In this document: positions 35,906-47,281 of the stretch, in pieces
Layout of the letters: the number at the start of each line of letters is the position of its first letter
Numbering within the stretch: the stretch's first letter is position 1
NCBI RefSeq assembly: GCF_900100355.1
Contig: NZ_FNFH01000002.1
Span: forward strand, 1-64,000
From: Microbulbifer yueqingensis
GTDB taxonomy: Bacteria; Pseudomonadota; Gammaproteobacteria; Pseudomonadales; Cellvibrionaceae
Reading direction: 5' to 3'
DNA: 64,000 nt
The notes under the pieces: model-generated
Databases searched by the model: none
Seen by the model: only the letters and a program-made list of their open reading frames with translations
What the model was told of the DNA's origin: nothing
Translations under genes and position numbers: made by a program

Positions 35906-37117
<1,212 letters not shown>

Positions 37118-37443
37118 AGCGTTCCTCAGCCGGGAGTATTGTCAGCAGCAGGGCCGCGGGGCAGGAAACTGCGCCGCGGTATATACCTGTGGTGTCTGTC
37201 TGGGGGGAATTATTGTTCGAAGTGCGCCCAGGTTCAGCGGTCGAGCCGCCTTTTTCGGGGCGCGATTGTAGCGCCTCAGATGGCAATCGACTAGCACCTA
37301 TGCTTATTACGCGGCTTTATTGGTGCAATATTGCCGGCACCATGATCACTTTTTAATCAGGCCGTGCCGTCGCAATTTGCGGGCGGTTCGGTTAGCATCG
37401 GCGCCCCGACAGCCCTGAGACCAAATCCCGCGGTAGATTCCCC
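37118..37443. other. Divergent intergenic region argG / pyrC
   Basis: 326 bp. The TACAAT element noted for argG is the best promoter piece; TTGCCG-N17-TAATCA on the plus strand is a weak candidate for pyrC. An imperfect GGTGCAATATTGCCGGCACC palindrome is present near 37322-37341; its role is unknown. Confidence 0.5.
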
Positions 37444-38511
37444 ATGGAAAAACTCACGCTTCGCGCCCCCGACGACTGGCACATCCACCTCCGTGACGGC
37501 GACGCCCTGGAGCGCACCGTCGGCGATGCCGCCCGGCAGTTCCGCCGCGCCATCGTAATGCCGAACCTGGTGCCGCCAGTGGTCGATGCCGAGGATGCCC
37601 TCTTCTACCAGCTGCGCATCCGCGAACAGATCCCTGCCGGCAATCCCTTCGAGCCGCTGATGGTGATCTACCTGACAGACAACACCGACGCCGAGGTAAT
37701 CGAACTGGCGCACAAGGCTGGGGTAATCGCCGCCAAGCTCTACCCCGCGGGCGCCACCACCAATTCTGACTCGGGCGTCACCGACATCAACAATATTTAC
37801 CCGGCCCTCGAGGCCATGCAGGAATGCGGCATGAAGCTGCTGCTGCACGGCGAGGTGACCACCAGCGATATCGATATCTTCGACCGCGAGCAGGTCTTTA
37901 TCGAGAAGATCCTGTCCCGTGTGGTAGAGGACTTCCCGGCCCTGCGCATCGTGCTTGAACATATCACCACCGCCAACGCGGCGGAGTTCGTGGGCAAGGC
38001 ACGCGACGGGGTGGCCGCTACCATCACCGCCCACCACCTGCTCTACAACCGCAACCATATGCTGGTGGGCGGCATCCGCCCGCACTACTACTGCCTGCCG
38101 ATCCTCAAGCGCGGCTATCACCAGTCCGCACTGATCGAGGCCGCTACCAGTGGCAATCCCAAGTTCTTCCTCGGTACCGATTCGGCCCCGCACGCCCAGG
38201 ACCGGAAGGAGAATGCCTGCGGTTGTGCGGGCTGCTATACCGCCTTCAGCGCCATCGAACTCTACGCCGAGGCTTTCGAGCGCGCCGGCAAGCTGGACAG
38301 GCTCGAGGCCTTCGCCAGCGAGTATGGCCCCGACTTCTACGGCCTGCCGCGCAATGATGGCACAATCACGCTGGTACGCGAGCCCTGGCAGATCCCGGCC
38401 AGCCTGCCCATGGGCGACGCACAGCTGGTCCCCCTGGCCGCGGGCGAGACCCTGAACTGGCGCCTGGTGGATTCCGAACAACCGACAGCAGACAAGAAGG
38501 ACAGCGAGTGA
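37444..38511 (+). CDS. pyrC: Dihydroorotase, class II
   Basis: 355 aa, close to the E. coli PyrC length. Cytosolic zinc enzyme that cyclises carbamoyl-aspartate to dihydroorotate in pyrimidine synthesis. Zinc-binding HIH (residues 13-15 in [10 protein letters not shown]), carboxylated Lys98 ([13 protein letters not shown]), His in LLHGEVT, and catalytic Asp in GTDSAPH are all visible. Its stop overlaps the rnt start by 4 bp, so the two are coupled. Confidence 0.97.
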   Translation: MEKLTLRAPDDWHIHLRDGDALERTVGDAARQFRRAIVMPNLVPPVVDAEDALFYQLRIREQIPAGNPFEPLMVIYLTDNTDAEVIELAHKAGVIAAKLYPAGATTNSDSGVTDINNIYPALEAMQECGMKLLLHGEVTTSDIDIFDREQVFIEKILSRVVEDFPALRIVLEHITTANAAEFVGKARDGVAATITAHHLLYNRNHMLVGGIRPHYYCLPILKRGYHQSALIEAATSGNPKFFLGTDSAPHAQDRKENACGCAGCYTAFSAIELYAEAFERAGKLDRLEAFASEYGPDFYGLPRNDGTITLVREPWQIPASLPMGDAQLVPLAAGETLNWRLVDSEQPTADKKDSE

Positions 38512-39179
38512 CCCCCGCCGAAGAACCGACCGGACCGAAGAGCCTGCTCGCCCAGCGATTCCGCGGCTTCCTGCCCGTGGTTGTGGACCTCGAAACCGGC
38601 GGGTTCAACTCCCGCACAGACGCGCTGCTGGAAGTTTCCGCGGTGATCCTGGACATGGACGAGAACGGGGCCCTATTTGCGGAGGACACCCACAGTTTCC
38701 ACCTCGACCCCTTCGAGGGCGCGAATATTGAACAGTCGGCACTGGACTTTATTGGCATCGACCTGGAGTCTCCCGACCGCGAGGCCTGGCCCGAGGAGAT
38801 AGCCCTGCCCGAGCTGTTCCGCAAGATCCGCACGGCGATCAAGAAACACAGCTGCACCCGTGCGGTCATGGTGGCCCACAATGCGCACTTCGACCTGGGG
38901 TTCCTGAACGCGGCAGTGGAGCGGTGCGGCATCAAGCGCAATCCTTTCCACCCATTTTCCTGCTTTGATACCGCAACCCTGGCGGGCCTGGCTTATGGAC
39001 AGACAGTACTGGCCAAGGCCTGCCAGGTGGCAGGGATCGAATTCGACAACAGCAGCGCCCACTCCGCCGAATACGACGCGGAGAAGACCGCAGAGCTATT
39101 CTGCGGCATCGTCAATAAATGGCGTGAGCTGGGCGGCTGGCCCCTCCCGGAAGCACCCACCGGGGAAGACGACGCCTGA
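38508..39179 (+). CDS. rnt: Ribonuclease T
   Basis: 223 aa from a GTG that overlaps the pyrC stop. DEDDh 3'-5' exonuclease for tRNA end turnover and stable RNA 3' maturation. Exo [13 protein letters not shown] (24-35), Exo [14 protein letters not shown], Exo [16 protein letters not shown] with the catalytic His and Asp are present. The pyrC-rnt pairing is common in Pseudomonas-like genomes. Confidence 0.95.
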   Translation: MTPAEEPTGPKSLLAQRFRGFLPVVVDLETGGFNSRTDALLEVSAVILDMDENGALFAEDTHSFHLDPFEGANIEQSALDFIGIDLESPDREAWPEEIALPELFRKIRTAIKKHSCTRAVMVAHNAHFDLGFLNAAVERCGIKRNPFHPFSCFDTATLAGLAYGQTVLAKACQVAGIEFDNSSAHSAEYDAEKTAELFCGIVNKWRELGGWPLPEAPTGEDDA

Positions 39180-39318
39180 GCCCCCTTCCGCCTGGCTGGC
39201 GGTGGGGCCGTGCAGGTGCCGCCCGCTCCCGGCCATACAACCAAGGTCGCATTCCCGCGATGCCGCCGCCCTTCTAGGCTGCCCTTCAGCCAATCCGGTA
39301 ACAATAACGGTAATAAAA

Positions 39319-40269
39319 ATGAAGATCGCGCTTCCCGGCCTCGCACTTGCGGCTGCAATCCTGACATCATTCACAGCGACCGCGGGCTCCTGGCAGCAGG
39401 GCGTCGCAGCTGGCGGCTTCGATAATGTGCACATCTATACCCCCGACAACCGCTCCCCCATCGGGGACGGCCAGGCCCTGCTGGTTCTGTTACACGGCTG
39501 CGTGCAGCCGATCGACGCCTACCTCACGGCGAATCTTGAAGAGGCGGCAGAGGAGTTCGGCATGGTACTGGCGGTGCCGGAAGCCATGCACAAGGCTGGC
39601 TACGGCTGCTGGTCCTACTGGGAGGGGGAAAGAACACGTACGGCGGGCGATTACGGCAAACTGGTCCAGCTGGCCACTGGGCTCGCCGCCGACCGGGAAC
39701 GGGATATCGACCCCGCCCAGGTATACATTGCCGGCCTATCCTCAGGTGCCAGTTTTGCCCACACCACCGCCTGCCTGGCCCCGGACGTGTTCGCCGGGGT
39801 TGGCGCCAGTGCCGGCCCGAGCATAGGCACCAGCGCCGCCGGTGCGCTGGGGCCCTGTGAAAACGCGGACGTGGCCGCACGCTGCCTCAGTTATGCCGGC
39901 AGCCACGCGCCCCATTTCGCCAGCCAGGTCGCCTCCTTTGCCCACGGTGCACAGGACAGCACCGTAAACTCCTGCTATGCAGGACAAAATGCCCGCGGCA
40001 TGGCACGGGTTTACGGGGTGGAAAAGCTGCGTGGCACCAGCACCATCAGCGAGGGCAGCGGCACTGCAGAAGAAAGCCGGTGGGATGACGGCCGCATCAC
40101 CACCCTGACCCTGGACGGGGTGGACCACGCCTGGTCAGGAGGGAGCCGGGCCAGCGGCAAGTACATCAGCGATGCCGGGATCAATTACGCCCGCTACCTG
40201 GGTCGCTTTTTCGCAGCCAGCAACCACCGCGTGGCAGGGCACAGCCAGACGCAGCCGGACACCAATTGA
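39319..40269 (+). CDS. Secreted PHB-depolymerase/LpqC-type esterase
   Basis: 316 aa from the ATG at 39319. A Sec signal peptide (IALPGLALAAAILTSFTATA) is followed by an alpha/beta-hydrolase with LLVLLHGCVQP (oxyanion region), the nucleophile in GLSSGAS (about residue 143-149) and a His in GVDHAWSGG near residue 273. It matches the PHB depolymerase / feruloyl-esterase-like group; the substrate could be a polyester or an acylated polysaccharide. Several Cys support periplasmic or extracellular location. Confidence 0.88.
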   Translation: MKIALPGLALAAAILTSFTATAGSWQQGVAAGGFDNVHIYTPDNRSPIGDGQALLVLLHGCVQPIDAYLTANLEEAAEEFGMVLAVPEAMHKAGYGCWSYWEGERTRTAGDYGKLVQLATGLAADRERDIDPAQVYIAGLSSGASFAHTTACLAPDVFAGVGASAGPSIGTSAAGALGPCENADVAARCLSYAGSHAPHFASQVASFAHGAQDSTVNSCYAGQNARGMARVYGVEKLRGTSTISEGSGTAEESRWDDGRITTLTLDGVDHAWSGGSRASGKYISDAGINYARYLGRFFAASNHRVAGHSQTQPDTN

Positions 40270-40347
40270 CGCCGGCTGCGGCCGTGGATCCGGGGCTCCC
40301 GCACCCTAAACTTGGCGTAGTGGTGCCGACGGCGGGGAGATGAGCTC

Positions 40348-40587
40348 ATGAACAATCCGAAGTGCGGGCTGAGACTGGCCAGTATCGTTCTCGCCCTGTT
40401 GTCTCTCTCCCATTTGTGGCGCCTGATCGCCCAGCCGGAAGTGCTGGTCGCGGGTGCGTTGGTGCCGTTATGGATCAGCGCCCTCGCCTTTATCGTTCTC
40501 GGTGGCCTTGCATTCTGGTTATGGACACTTTCCGAAGTAGCGCAGCAGGCCGACGAGGTGGGCGAGACCGAGATAGAACCAGATTAA
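40348..40587 (+). CDS. 79-aa two-TM membrane protein
   Basis: Helices at about residues 9-25 and 33-60 and an acidic tail (VAQQADEVGETEIEPD). A GGGGAGA lies 7-8 nt before the ATG, and a rho-independent terminator follows directly, so it is a genuine monocistronic gene. Family not recognised. Confidence 0.75.
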   Translation: MNNPKCGLRLASIVLALLSLSHLWRLIAQPEVLVAGALVPLWISALAFIVLGGLAFWLWTLSEVAQQADEVGETEIEPD

Positions 40588-40590
40588 TGA

Positions 40591-40616
40591 GCCTGCATAA
40601 AAGCAGGCATTTTTAT
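40591..40616 (+). terminator. Rho-independent terminator
   Basis: GCCTGC-ATAAAA-GCAGGC followed by ATTTTTA, 3 bp after the stop of the 40348-40587 gene. Confidence 0.85.
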
Positions 40617-40748
40617 GCCGCAACAGGTCATTCGCGAGACATTAAATTCTACGAATTGTCGTATCCGGAGGTATTCTTGGCGGAGAGGTGATTTTTTGTG
40701 CAGACTGCTGTAGAATAGTCCGCTCACGAAGAAACCGGACAAATTATT

Positions 40749-40943
40749 GTGGCCAAGAAATCGACTTCTGCTGCCAAGCGCAAGCAGCCCACCGCCTTGG
40801 AAACCAGCGAAAGTATTGAAGCTCAGGTACAGGCCTTCCTCGCTGGCGGCGGTGAAATCCAGCAGGTGCCCAAGGGTGTCAGTGGCCAGACCAACACCTC
40901 GGGCCCCAAGCACATCACCCTGGGCAAGAAGCCCCGCGCCTGA
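40749..40943 (+). CDS. Short basic protein, SutA-like C-terminal motif
   Basis: 64 aa from a GTG (MAKKSTSAAKRKQ). A basic N-terminal tail is followed by a short helix and a loop (VQAFLAGGGEIQQVP) that recalls the MEEFLSRGGKVQEI segment of the RNA-polymerase-binding regulator SutA of Pseudomonas. The acidic N-terminal region of SutA is missing, so similarity is only in that motif. Probably cytoplasmic. Its reading frame is confirmed by clean start and stop and by intergenic space on both sides. Confidence 0.6.
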   Translation: MAKKSTSAAKRKQPTALETSESIEAQVQAFLAGGGEIQQVPKGVSGQTNTSGPKHITLGKKPRA

Positions 40944-40996
40944 TTCCAGCCCTCTCCTGAATTTCCGCGGGCGCGGCCCAGGGCGGCCCCGCGCGA

Positions 40997-41038
40997 GGCC
41001 GCCCACGGTAGGCCGCCCCACGGTAGGCCGCCCCACGG
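40997..41038. repeat. 15-bp tandem repeats, three copies
   Basis: GGCCGCCCACGGTA, GGCCGCCCCACGGTA and GGCCGCCCCACGG in tandem, ending just before the secF stop and between the convergent 40749 and secF genes. Confidence 0.85.
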
Positions 41039-41048
41039 CCCCATCAGG

Positions 41049-42050
41049 TCAGGGCATCTCTTCCAGTTCGGCCCCTTCCTTGACCGGCGGCATCATGTCT
41101 TCCTTGGTGATGCCCAGTGCCATCAGGATATTCGCCGACACGTAGATGGACGAGTAGGTACCCACCAGCACCCCCACCACCAGCGCCAGTGAGAAGTTGT
41201 GAATCAGCTCGCCGCCGAAGAACTGCAGGGCAAAGAGCACCAGCAGGGTCGTCAAAGAGGTCATTAATGTACGGCCGAGGGTCTGGCTGAGGGAGATATT
41301 GATAATCTCCTCGGAATCCGCCTTGCGCACCTTGCGGAAATTCTCCCGGATCCGGTCCGCCACCACGATGGTGTCGTTCAGCGAGTAGCCGATCACCGCC
41401 AGCACCGCCGCCAGCACGGTCAGGTCGAAATCCAGTTTCAGCAGTGCAAAGAAGCCCAGCACGATGATCACGTCGTGGATCAACGCCGCGACAGCGCCGA
41501 CGGAAAACTTGTACTGGAACCGCAAGGCCACATATCCCATCACCACAACCAGGGCAAACAACATGCCCAGGCCGCCGTCGTCACGCAATTCCTCACCGAT
41601 CTGCGGGCCCACCATCTCGACGCGGCGCAGGTCCACATCGCCGTCAGTGCCCTGGCGTAATAAACCGACCACTTTGTCGCCGATTGACTGGGTGGCCTCT
41701 TCGGAGCGGGCGCTGGCCTGGGTCTGCTTTTCTGTCACTTCCGGTGGCAGCTTGATCAGCAGCTCATTGTCGGAGCCAAAGCGCACCACCGTGGCGCCCT
41801 CGTAGCCGGCGTCCACCAGCTGGCCGCGCACATCCTCGATCTGTGGGGCAACCTCGTAGCCCACTTCCACCTGGGTACCCCCGGTGAAGTCCAGGCCGAA
41901 CTTGAGCCCATTGATCGCCAGCGCGGCAATCGAGGCAACGACGGCCACGATGGACAGCGCGGCGGCCAGCTTGCGCCAGCGCATGAATTCAAACACGCGC
42001 TTGCCCATGTACTCGGTGATCTTGCCTTCTTTTACTGTTGTCTCACTCAT
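41049..42050 (-). CDS. secF: Protein translocase subunit SecF
   Basis: 333 aa from the ATG at 42050 with GAGG 6 nt upstream. Six TM helices; FGLDFTGGTQVEVGY near residue 51, GEELRDDGGLGMLFALVVV, GYSLNDTIVVADRIRE and TLGRTLMTSLTTLLVL are SecF signatures. With SecD it uses the proton gradient to pull proteins out of SecYEG. It lies 14 bp after secD. Confidence 0.96.
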   Translation of the reverse strand: MSETTVKEGKITEYMGKRVFEFMRWRKLAAALSIVAVVASIAALAINGLKFGLDFTGGTQVEVGYEVAPQIEDVRGQLVDAGYEGATVVRFGSDNELLIKLPPEVTEKQTQASARSEEATQSIGDKVVGLLRQGTDGDVDLRRVEMVGPQIGEELRDDGGLGMLFALVVVMGYVALRFQYKFSVGAVAALIHDVIIVLGFFALLKLDFDLTVLAAVLAVIGYSLNDTIVVADRIRENFRKVRKADSEEIINISLSQTLGRTLMTSLTTLLVLFALQFFGGELIHNFSLALVVGVLVGTYSSIYVSANILMALGITKEDMMPPVKEGAELEEMP

Positions 42051-42064
42051 GGTCGCCTCTTCTC

Positions 42065-43933
42065 CTAGATCCACAGCTTCTGCACACGGCGACCGCCGTA
42101 AAACAGGTTAATCAGTGCGCGGGTACCCATGATAGCGCTGAACATGGAGGTCAGGATGCCGATGGACAGGGTTACCGCAAAGCCCTGCACCGGGCCGGAA
42201 CCGATCGCGTACAGGATCACCGCCACAATCAGGGTGGTGATATTCGCGTCCACGATGGTGCTGTAGGCGTTGTCGAAACCGGCGCTGATCGCCGTCTGCG
42301 GTGGCATGCCGTTGCGCAATTCCTCGCGTATTCGCGAGAAGATCAGCACATTGGCGTCCACCGCCATACCCACGGTCAGCACGATACCCGCGATGCCGGG
42401 CAGGGTCAGGGTCGCGCCCAGGATGGACATCACCGCCACCAGCAGCACCAGGTTCACGGCCAGTGCGATATTCGCGGCCAGGCCGAAGACCCGGTAGAAG
42501 ATGAGCATGAAGATGAGTACACCGATCAGGCCAATCTGCACCGACTTCACGCCCACCTGGATGTTATCGGCACCCAGGGACGGACCGATCACCCGCTCTT
42601 CCACGAAGTACATGGGCGCAGCCAGGGCACCGGCGCGCAGCAGCAGGGCCAGCTCCTGGGCCTCGGCGGCGCTGTCCAGCCCGGTGATGCGGAACTGCCG
42701 GCCCAGCGCGCTCTGCACGGTAGCCAGGCTGATGATTTTCTTCACGTCGGTGCGCTTCTGCACCACTGTCTCGTTGCCCTGGTCGTCCACCACCGTTTCG
42801 GGCTCGAAGCGGCTCTCGATGAACAGGGTACCCATACGACGGCCGACATTCTTCCAGGTGGCGCGATGCATCAGCTCGCCGCCACGGGCGTCCAGGGTGA
42901 TGTTCACCTGCGGCAGGCCACTCTCGTCGTAGCCCACGCGGGCATTGGTGACCCGGTCACCCTTGATGATCACCTTGCGCTCGAGCCAGGCACCGCCATA
43001 CGCCTGGCGCTGCTGCTCGTTGCGGTACTCGAAATATTCCTTGTTGGTCACCAGGGTGTCGGGACGCGCCTCCATCCGGTATTCCAGGTTGGCGGTCTTG
43101 CCGATGATGCGCTTGGCCTCGGCGGTGTCCTGCACGCCCGGCAGCTCCACCACGATGCGGTTGCGCCCCTGGCGCTGAACGATGGGCTCGGCCACGCCGA
43201 GCTCATTGACCCGGTTGCGCAGGGTGGTGAGGTTCTGGGTGACGGCATAATCCTCCAGCTGCTTGATCTCCTGCTCGGACAGGGTCGCGCGCACTTCGAG
43301 ATTGTCACCGCTGCCGGCCTCGGTGAGCTGCAGTTCCGGGAATTCCTTGCGCATGGTGGACATGGCCTTGTCGCGCAGTTCCTCGCTGCGGAAGCGGGCG
43401 ACAATCTCGCGATCATCCTCCAGCGACACACTGCGGTAGCGGGCGTCGGCGGCGCGCAGCTTGGCCTTCACGTCCTGCACATAGCCTTCCATGTTGGTGC
43501 GCACGATGGTGGCGGTATCCACCTCCATCAGGAAGTGCACCCCGCCGGCCAGGTCCAGGCCGAGCTTCATGGGGCTCGCCCCCAGGTCAGCCAGCCATTC
43601 CGGGGTGGTGGAAGCCAGGTTCAGGGCCACCACATAGTCACTGTGGCCCAGGCTCTCCTGGATAACGCGCTTGGCGGGGAGCTGGTCCTCTACCGAGCCC
43701 AGCCGCAGCAACACAGCCTTTTCTCCCACTTCGCCGCCGAAGTGTTCGATTCCCGCCTCATCCAGGGCCTTCTCGGCCCGTGCCAGCAGCTGCTGGTCGA
43801 TTTCCATGGTGGTGGACTGGCCGGAAATCTGCACCGCCGGATCCGGCTTGTACAGGTTGGGCGCGGCGTAAAGGAAGCCGAGGGCCACGACGGTGAGAAT
43901 CAGGAGGTACTTCCAGATGGGGTAGCGATTCAT
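42065..43933 (-). CDS. secD: Protein translocase subunit SecD
   Basis: 622 aa from the ATG at 43933 (MNRYPIWKYLL). First TM, then the periplasmic P1 domain with GLDLAGGVHFLMEVD, then AEPIVQRQGRNRIVVELPGVQDT, and five C-terminal TM helices with AVDANVLIFSRIREELR and GFDNAYSTIVDANITTLI. All landmarks of SecD are present. The usual upstream yajC is absent (see findings). Confidence 0.96.
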   Translation of the reverse strand: MNRYPIWKYLLILTVVALGFLYAAPNLYKPDPAVQISGQSTTMEIDQQLLARAEKALDEAGIEHFGGEVGEKAVLLRLGSVEDQLPAKRVIQESLGHSDYVVALNLASTTPEWLADLGASPMKLGLDLAGGVHFLMEVDTATIVRTNMEGYVQDVKAKLRAADARYRSVSLEDDREIVARFRSEELRDKAMSTMRKEFPELQLTEAGSGDNLEVRATLSEQEIKQLEDYAVTQNLTTLRNRVNELGVAEPIVQRQGRNRIVVELPGVQDTAEAKRIIGKTANLEYRMEARPDTLVTNKEYFEYRNEQQRQAYGGAWLERKVIIKGDRVTNARVGYDESGLPQVNITLDARGGELMHRATWKNVGRRMGTLFIESRFEPETVVDDQGNETVVQKRTDVKKIISLATVQSALGRQFRITGLDSAAEAQELALLLRAGALAAPMYFVEERVIGPSLGADNIQVGVKSVQIGLIGVLIFMLIFYRVFGLAANIALAVNLVLLVAVMSILGATLTLPGIAGIVLTVGMAVDANVLIFSRIREELRNGMPPQTAISAGFDNAYSTIVDANITTLIVAVILYAIGSGPVQGFAVTLSIGILTSMFSAIMGTRALINLFYGGRRVQKLWI

Positions 43934-44188
43934 GCTGCTCTCGTTGTTGTAATTCAGCCCCGCGGGCCGGTAAAGCTTGGCAATGTCGGAGGATATGCGG
44001 GCACACCCGTGGAAATGCAAGGCGCGCACCGCCACCGAATTGGGGGCCGATTATACGGGGATCGCCTGAGGGTACAAATCACCCCCCCGGAAAGAAGATC
44101 TTCCCGTAGGAGCGGCCGCTGGCCGCGATAGATCCAGACCGGGCCACCGATCGCGGCCAGCGGCCGCTCCTACGGCTGAAGGCAGGGA
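43934..44188. other. Gap between tgt and secD where yajC is usually found
   Basis: 255 bp, too short for a yajC gene of about 110 codons plus signals, and no reading frame with a YajC-like TM helix was seen. It holds the REP-like pair at 44105-44175. Confidence 0.75.
44105..44175. repeat. Inverted REP-like pair, copies 2 and 3
   Basis: Two copies of the 25-bp element seen at 10898, in inverted orientation (44105-44129 and 44150-44175), separated by 20 bp. The pair forms one large hairpin, as in a BIME. Located after tgt in the queA-tgt-secD-secF unit. Confidence 0.85.
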
Positions 44189-46449
<2,261 letters not shown>

Positions 46450-46517
46450 GGGTTCAGTTTAGGTGGTTGCGAAGTGGCGCGAAGAGTACCCGAAACCCCC
46501 TCCCCCGCCAAATCCGG

Positions 46518-46545
46518 TTGACCCCCTACCGCCCATCGCTATAAT
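46518..46545 (+). promoter_or_regulatory. Sigma-70 promoter for tRNA-Leu
   Basis: TTGACC (-35) and a consensus TATAAT (-10) separated by 16 bp; transcription would begin near 46552, leaving a leader of about 50 nt before the mature tRNA. Confidence 0.8.
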
Positions 46546-46600
46546 CGACCCCCACATCCGAGGCACCCCGCCCCGCGGGCCCAACCAGCCTCAAACCGCT

Positions 46601-46687
46601 GCCAGAGTGGTGAAATTGGTAGACACGACGGATTCAAAATCCGTTGGGGTAAAACCCGTGCCGGTTCGAGTCCGGCCTCTGGTACCA
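46601..46687 (+). tRNA. tRNA-Leu (CAA anticodon)
   Basis: 87 nt including the encoded CCA. Acceptor stem GCCAGAG/CTCTGGT, D-loop AATTGGTAGAC, anticodon loop TTCAAAA giving CAA, a long variable arm (TGGGGTAAAACCCGT) as in class II tRNAs, and T arm CCGGTTCGAGTCCGG. It reads UUG codons. Confidence 0.96.
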
Positions 46688-46689
46688 AA

Positions 46690-46724
46690 CAAAAAAGGCC
46701 CGCAACCGCGGGCCTTTTTTGTTT
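46690..46724 (+). terminator. Rho-independent terminator of tRNA-Leu
   Basis: AAAAAAGGCCCGC-AACC-GCGGGCCTTTTTT, directly after the tRNA 3' CCA; functional in both directions. Confidence 0.92.
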
Positions 46725-46737
46725 GGAATCGGAGCGT

Positions 46738-47145
46738 CGGCGAGAACCGGCACCCCCGGTTCGACCGATTGCGCCTGCGGCGCAATCAACAACGAGCAAC
46801 CGCCAGGTTGCGAAGCCCGCAGGGCCAAAAAAGCCACAGCTTTTTTGGTTAGTCCGGCCGGGTCAGGGCCACCGCGCACCAATAGCGGGCCTTTTTCGTT
46901 TGGTACCAGAGGCCGGCGAGATTGGCTCCCCGGTTCGACCGATTGCGCCTGCGGCGCAATCAACAACGAGCAACCTCAGGTCGCGAAGCCCGCAGGGCCA
47001 AAAAAGCCATAGCTTTTTTGGTTAGTCCGGCCGGCAGAGAATCTGCACAGACCTTTTCCAGCACAAGCCTAAATGCTTTAGTAGCAGGCCCGACCGGTGA
47101 GGGCCGGCACCCCGGTTCGACCGATTGCGCCCAAGGCGCATGCGC
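46738..47145. repeat. Cluster of tRNA-Leu-derived and palindromic repeats
   Basis: Two near-identical units of about 106 bp (46755-46860 and 46928-47033; start CCCGGTTCGACCGATTGCGC, end TTTTTTGGTTAGTCCGGCCG) and a third 31-bp partial (47111-47141). Each has a GATTGCGCCTGCGGCGCAATC palindrome and an AAAAAAGCC-ACAG-CTTTTTT terminator-like hairpin. Between units 1 and 2, GTTTGGTACCAGAGGCCGG (46898-46916) is the exact inverted copy of the tRNA-Leu 3' end. No gene lies here up to 47281. Confidence 0.85.
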
Positions 47146-47281
47146 ATGCCCCCTAGTAAGGATTCGTCCATTACCTATCTCTCCCTGCCCCCCCTGCATC
47201 AGTACGAGAGCCGGACGCCCTTCACTTTTCCGGGCAACTTTGGCATAACCTCACTACAGCCATGCAGTACAGAGAATAACA

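Noticed and set aside
42038..44131. 697-codon plus-strand frame opposite secD
   Set aside because: Antisense shadow; secD signatures are complete on the minus strand.
43934..44188. An undetected yajC between tgt and secD
   Set aside because: The gap is shorter than a yajC gene with signals and no frame encodes the expected TM helix.
46738..47145. CRISPR array or extra tRNA genes downstream of tRNA-Leu
   Set aside because: There are only two full repeats with unequal spacing, and none of the copies folds into a full tRNA.
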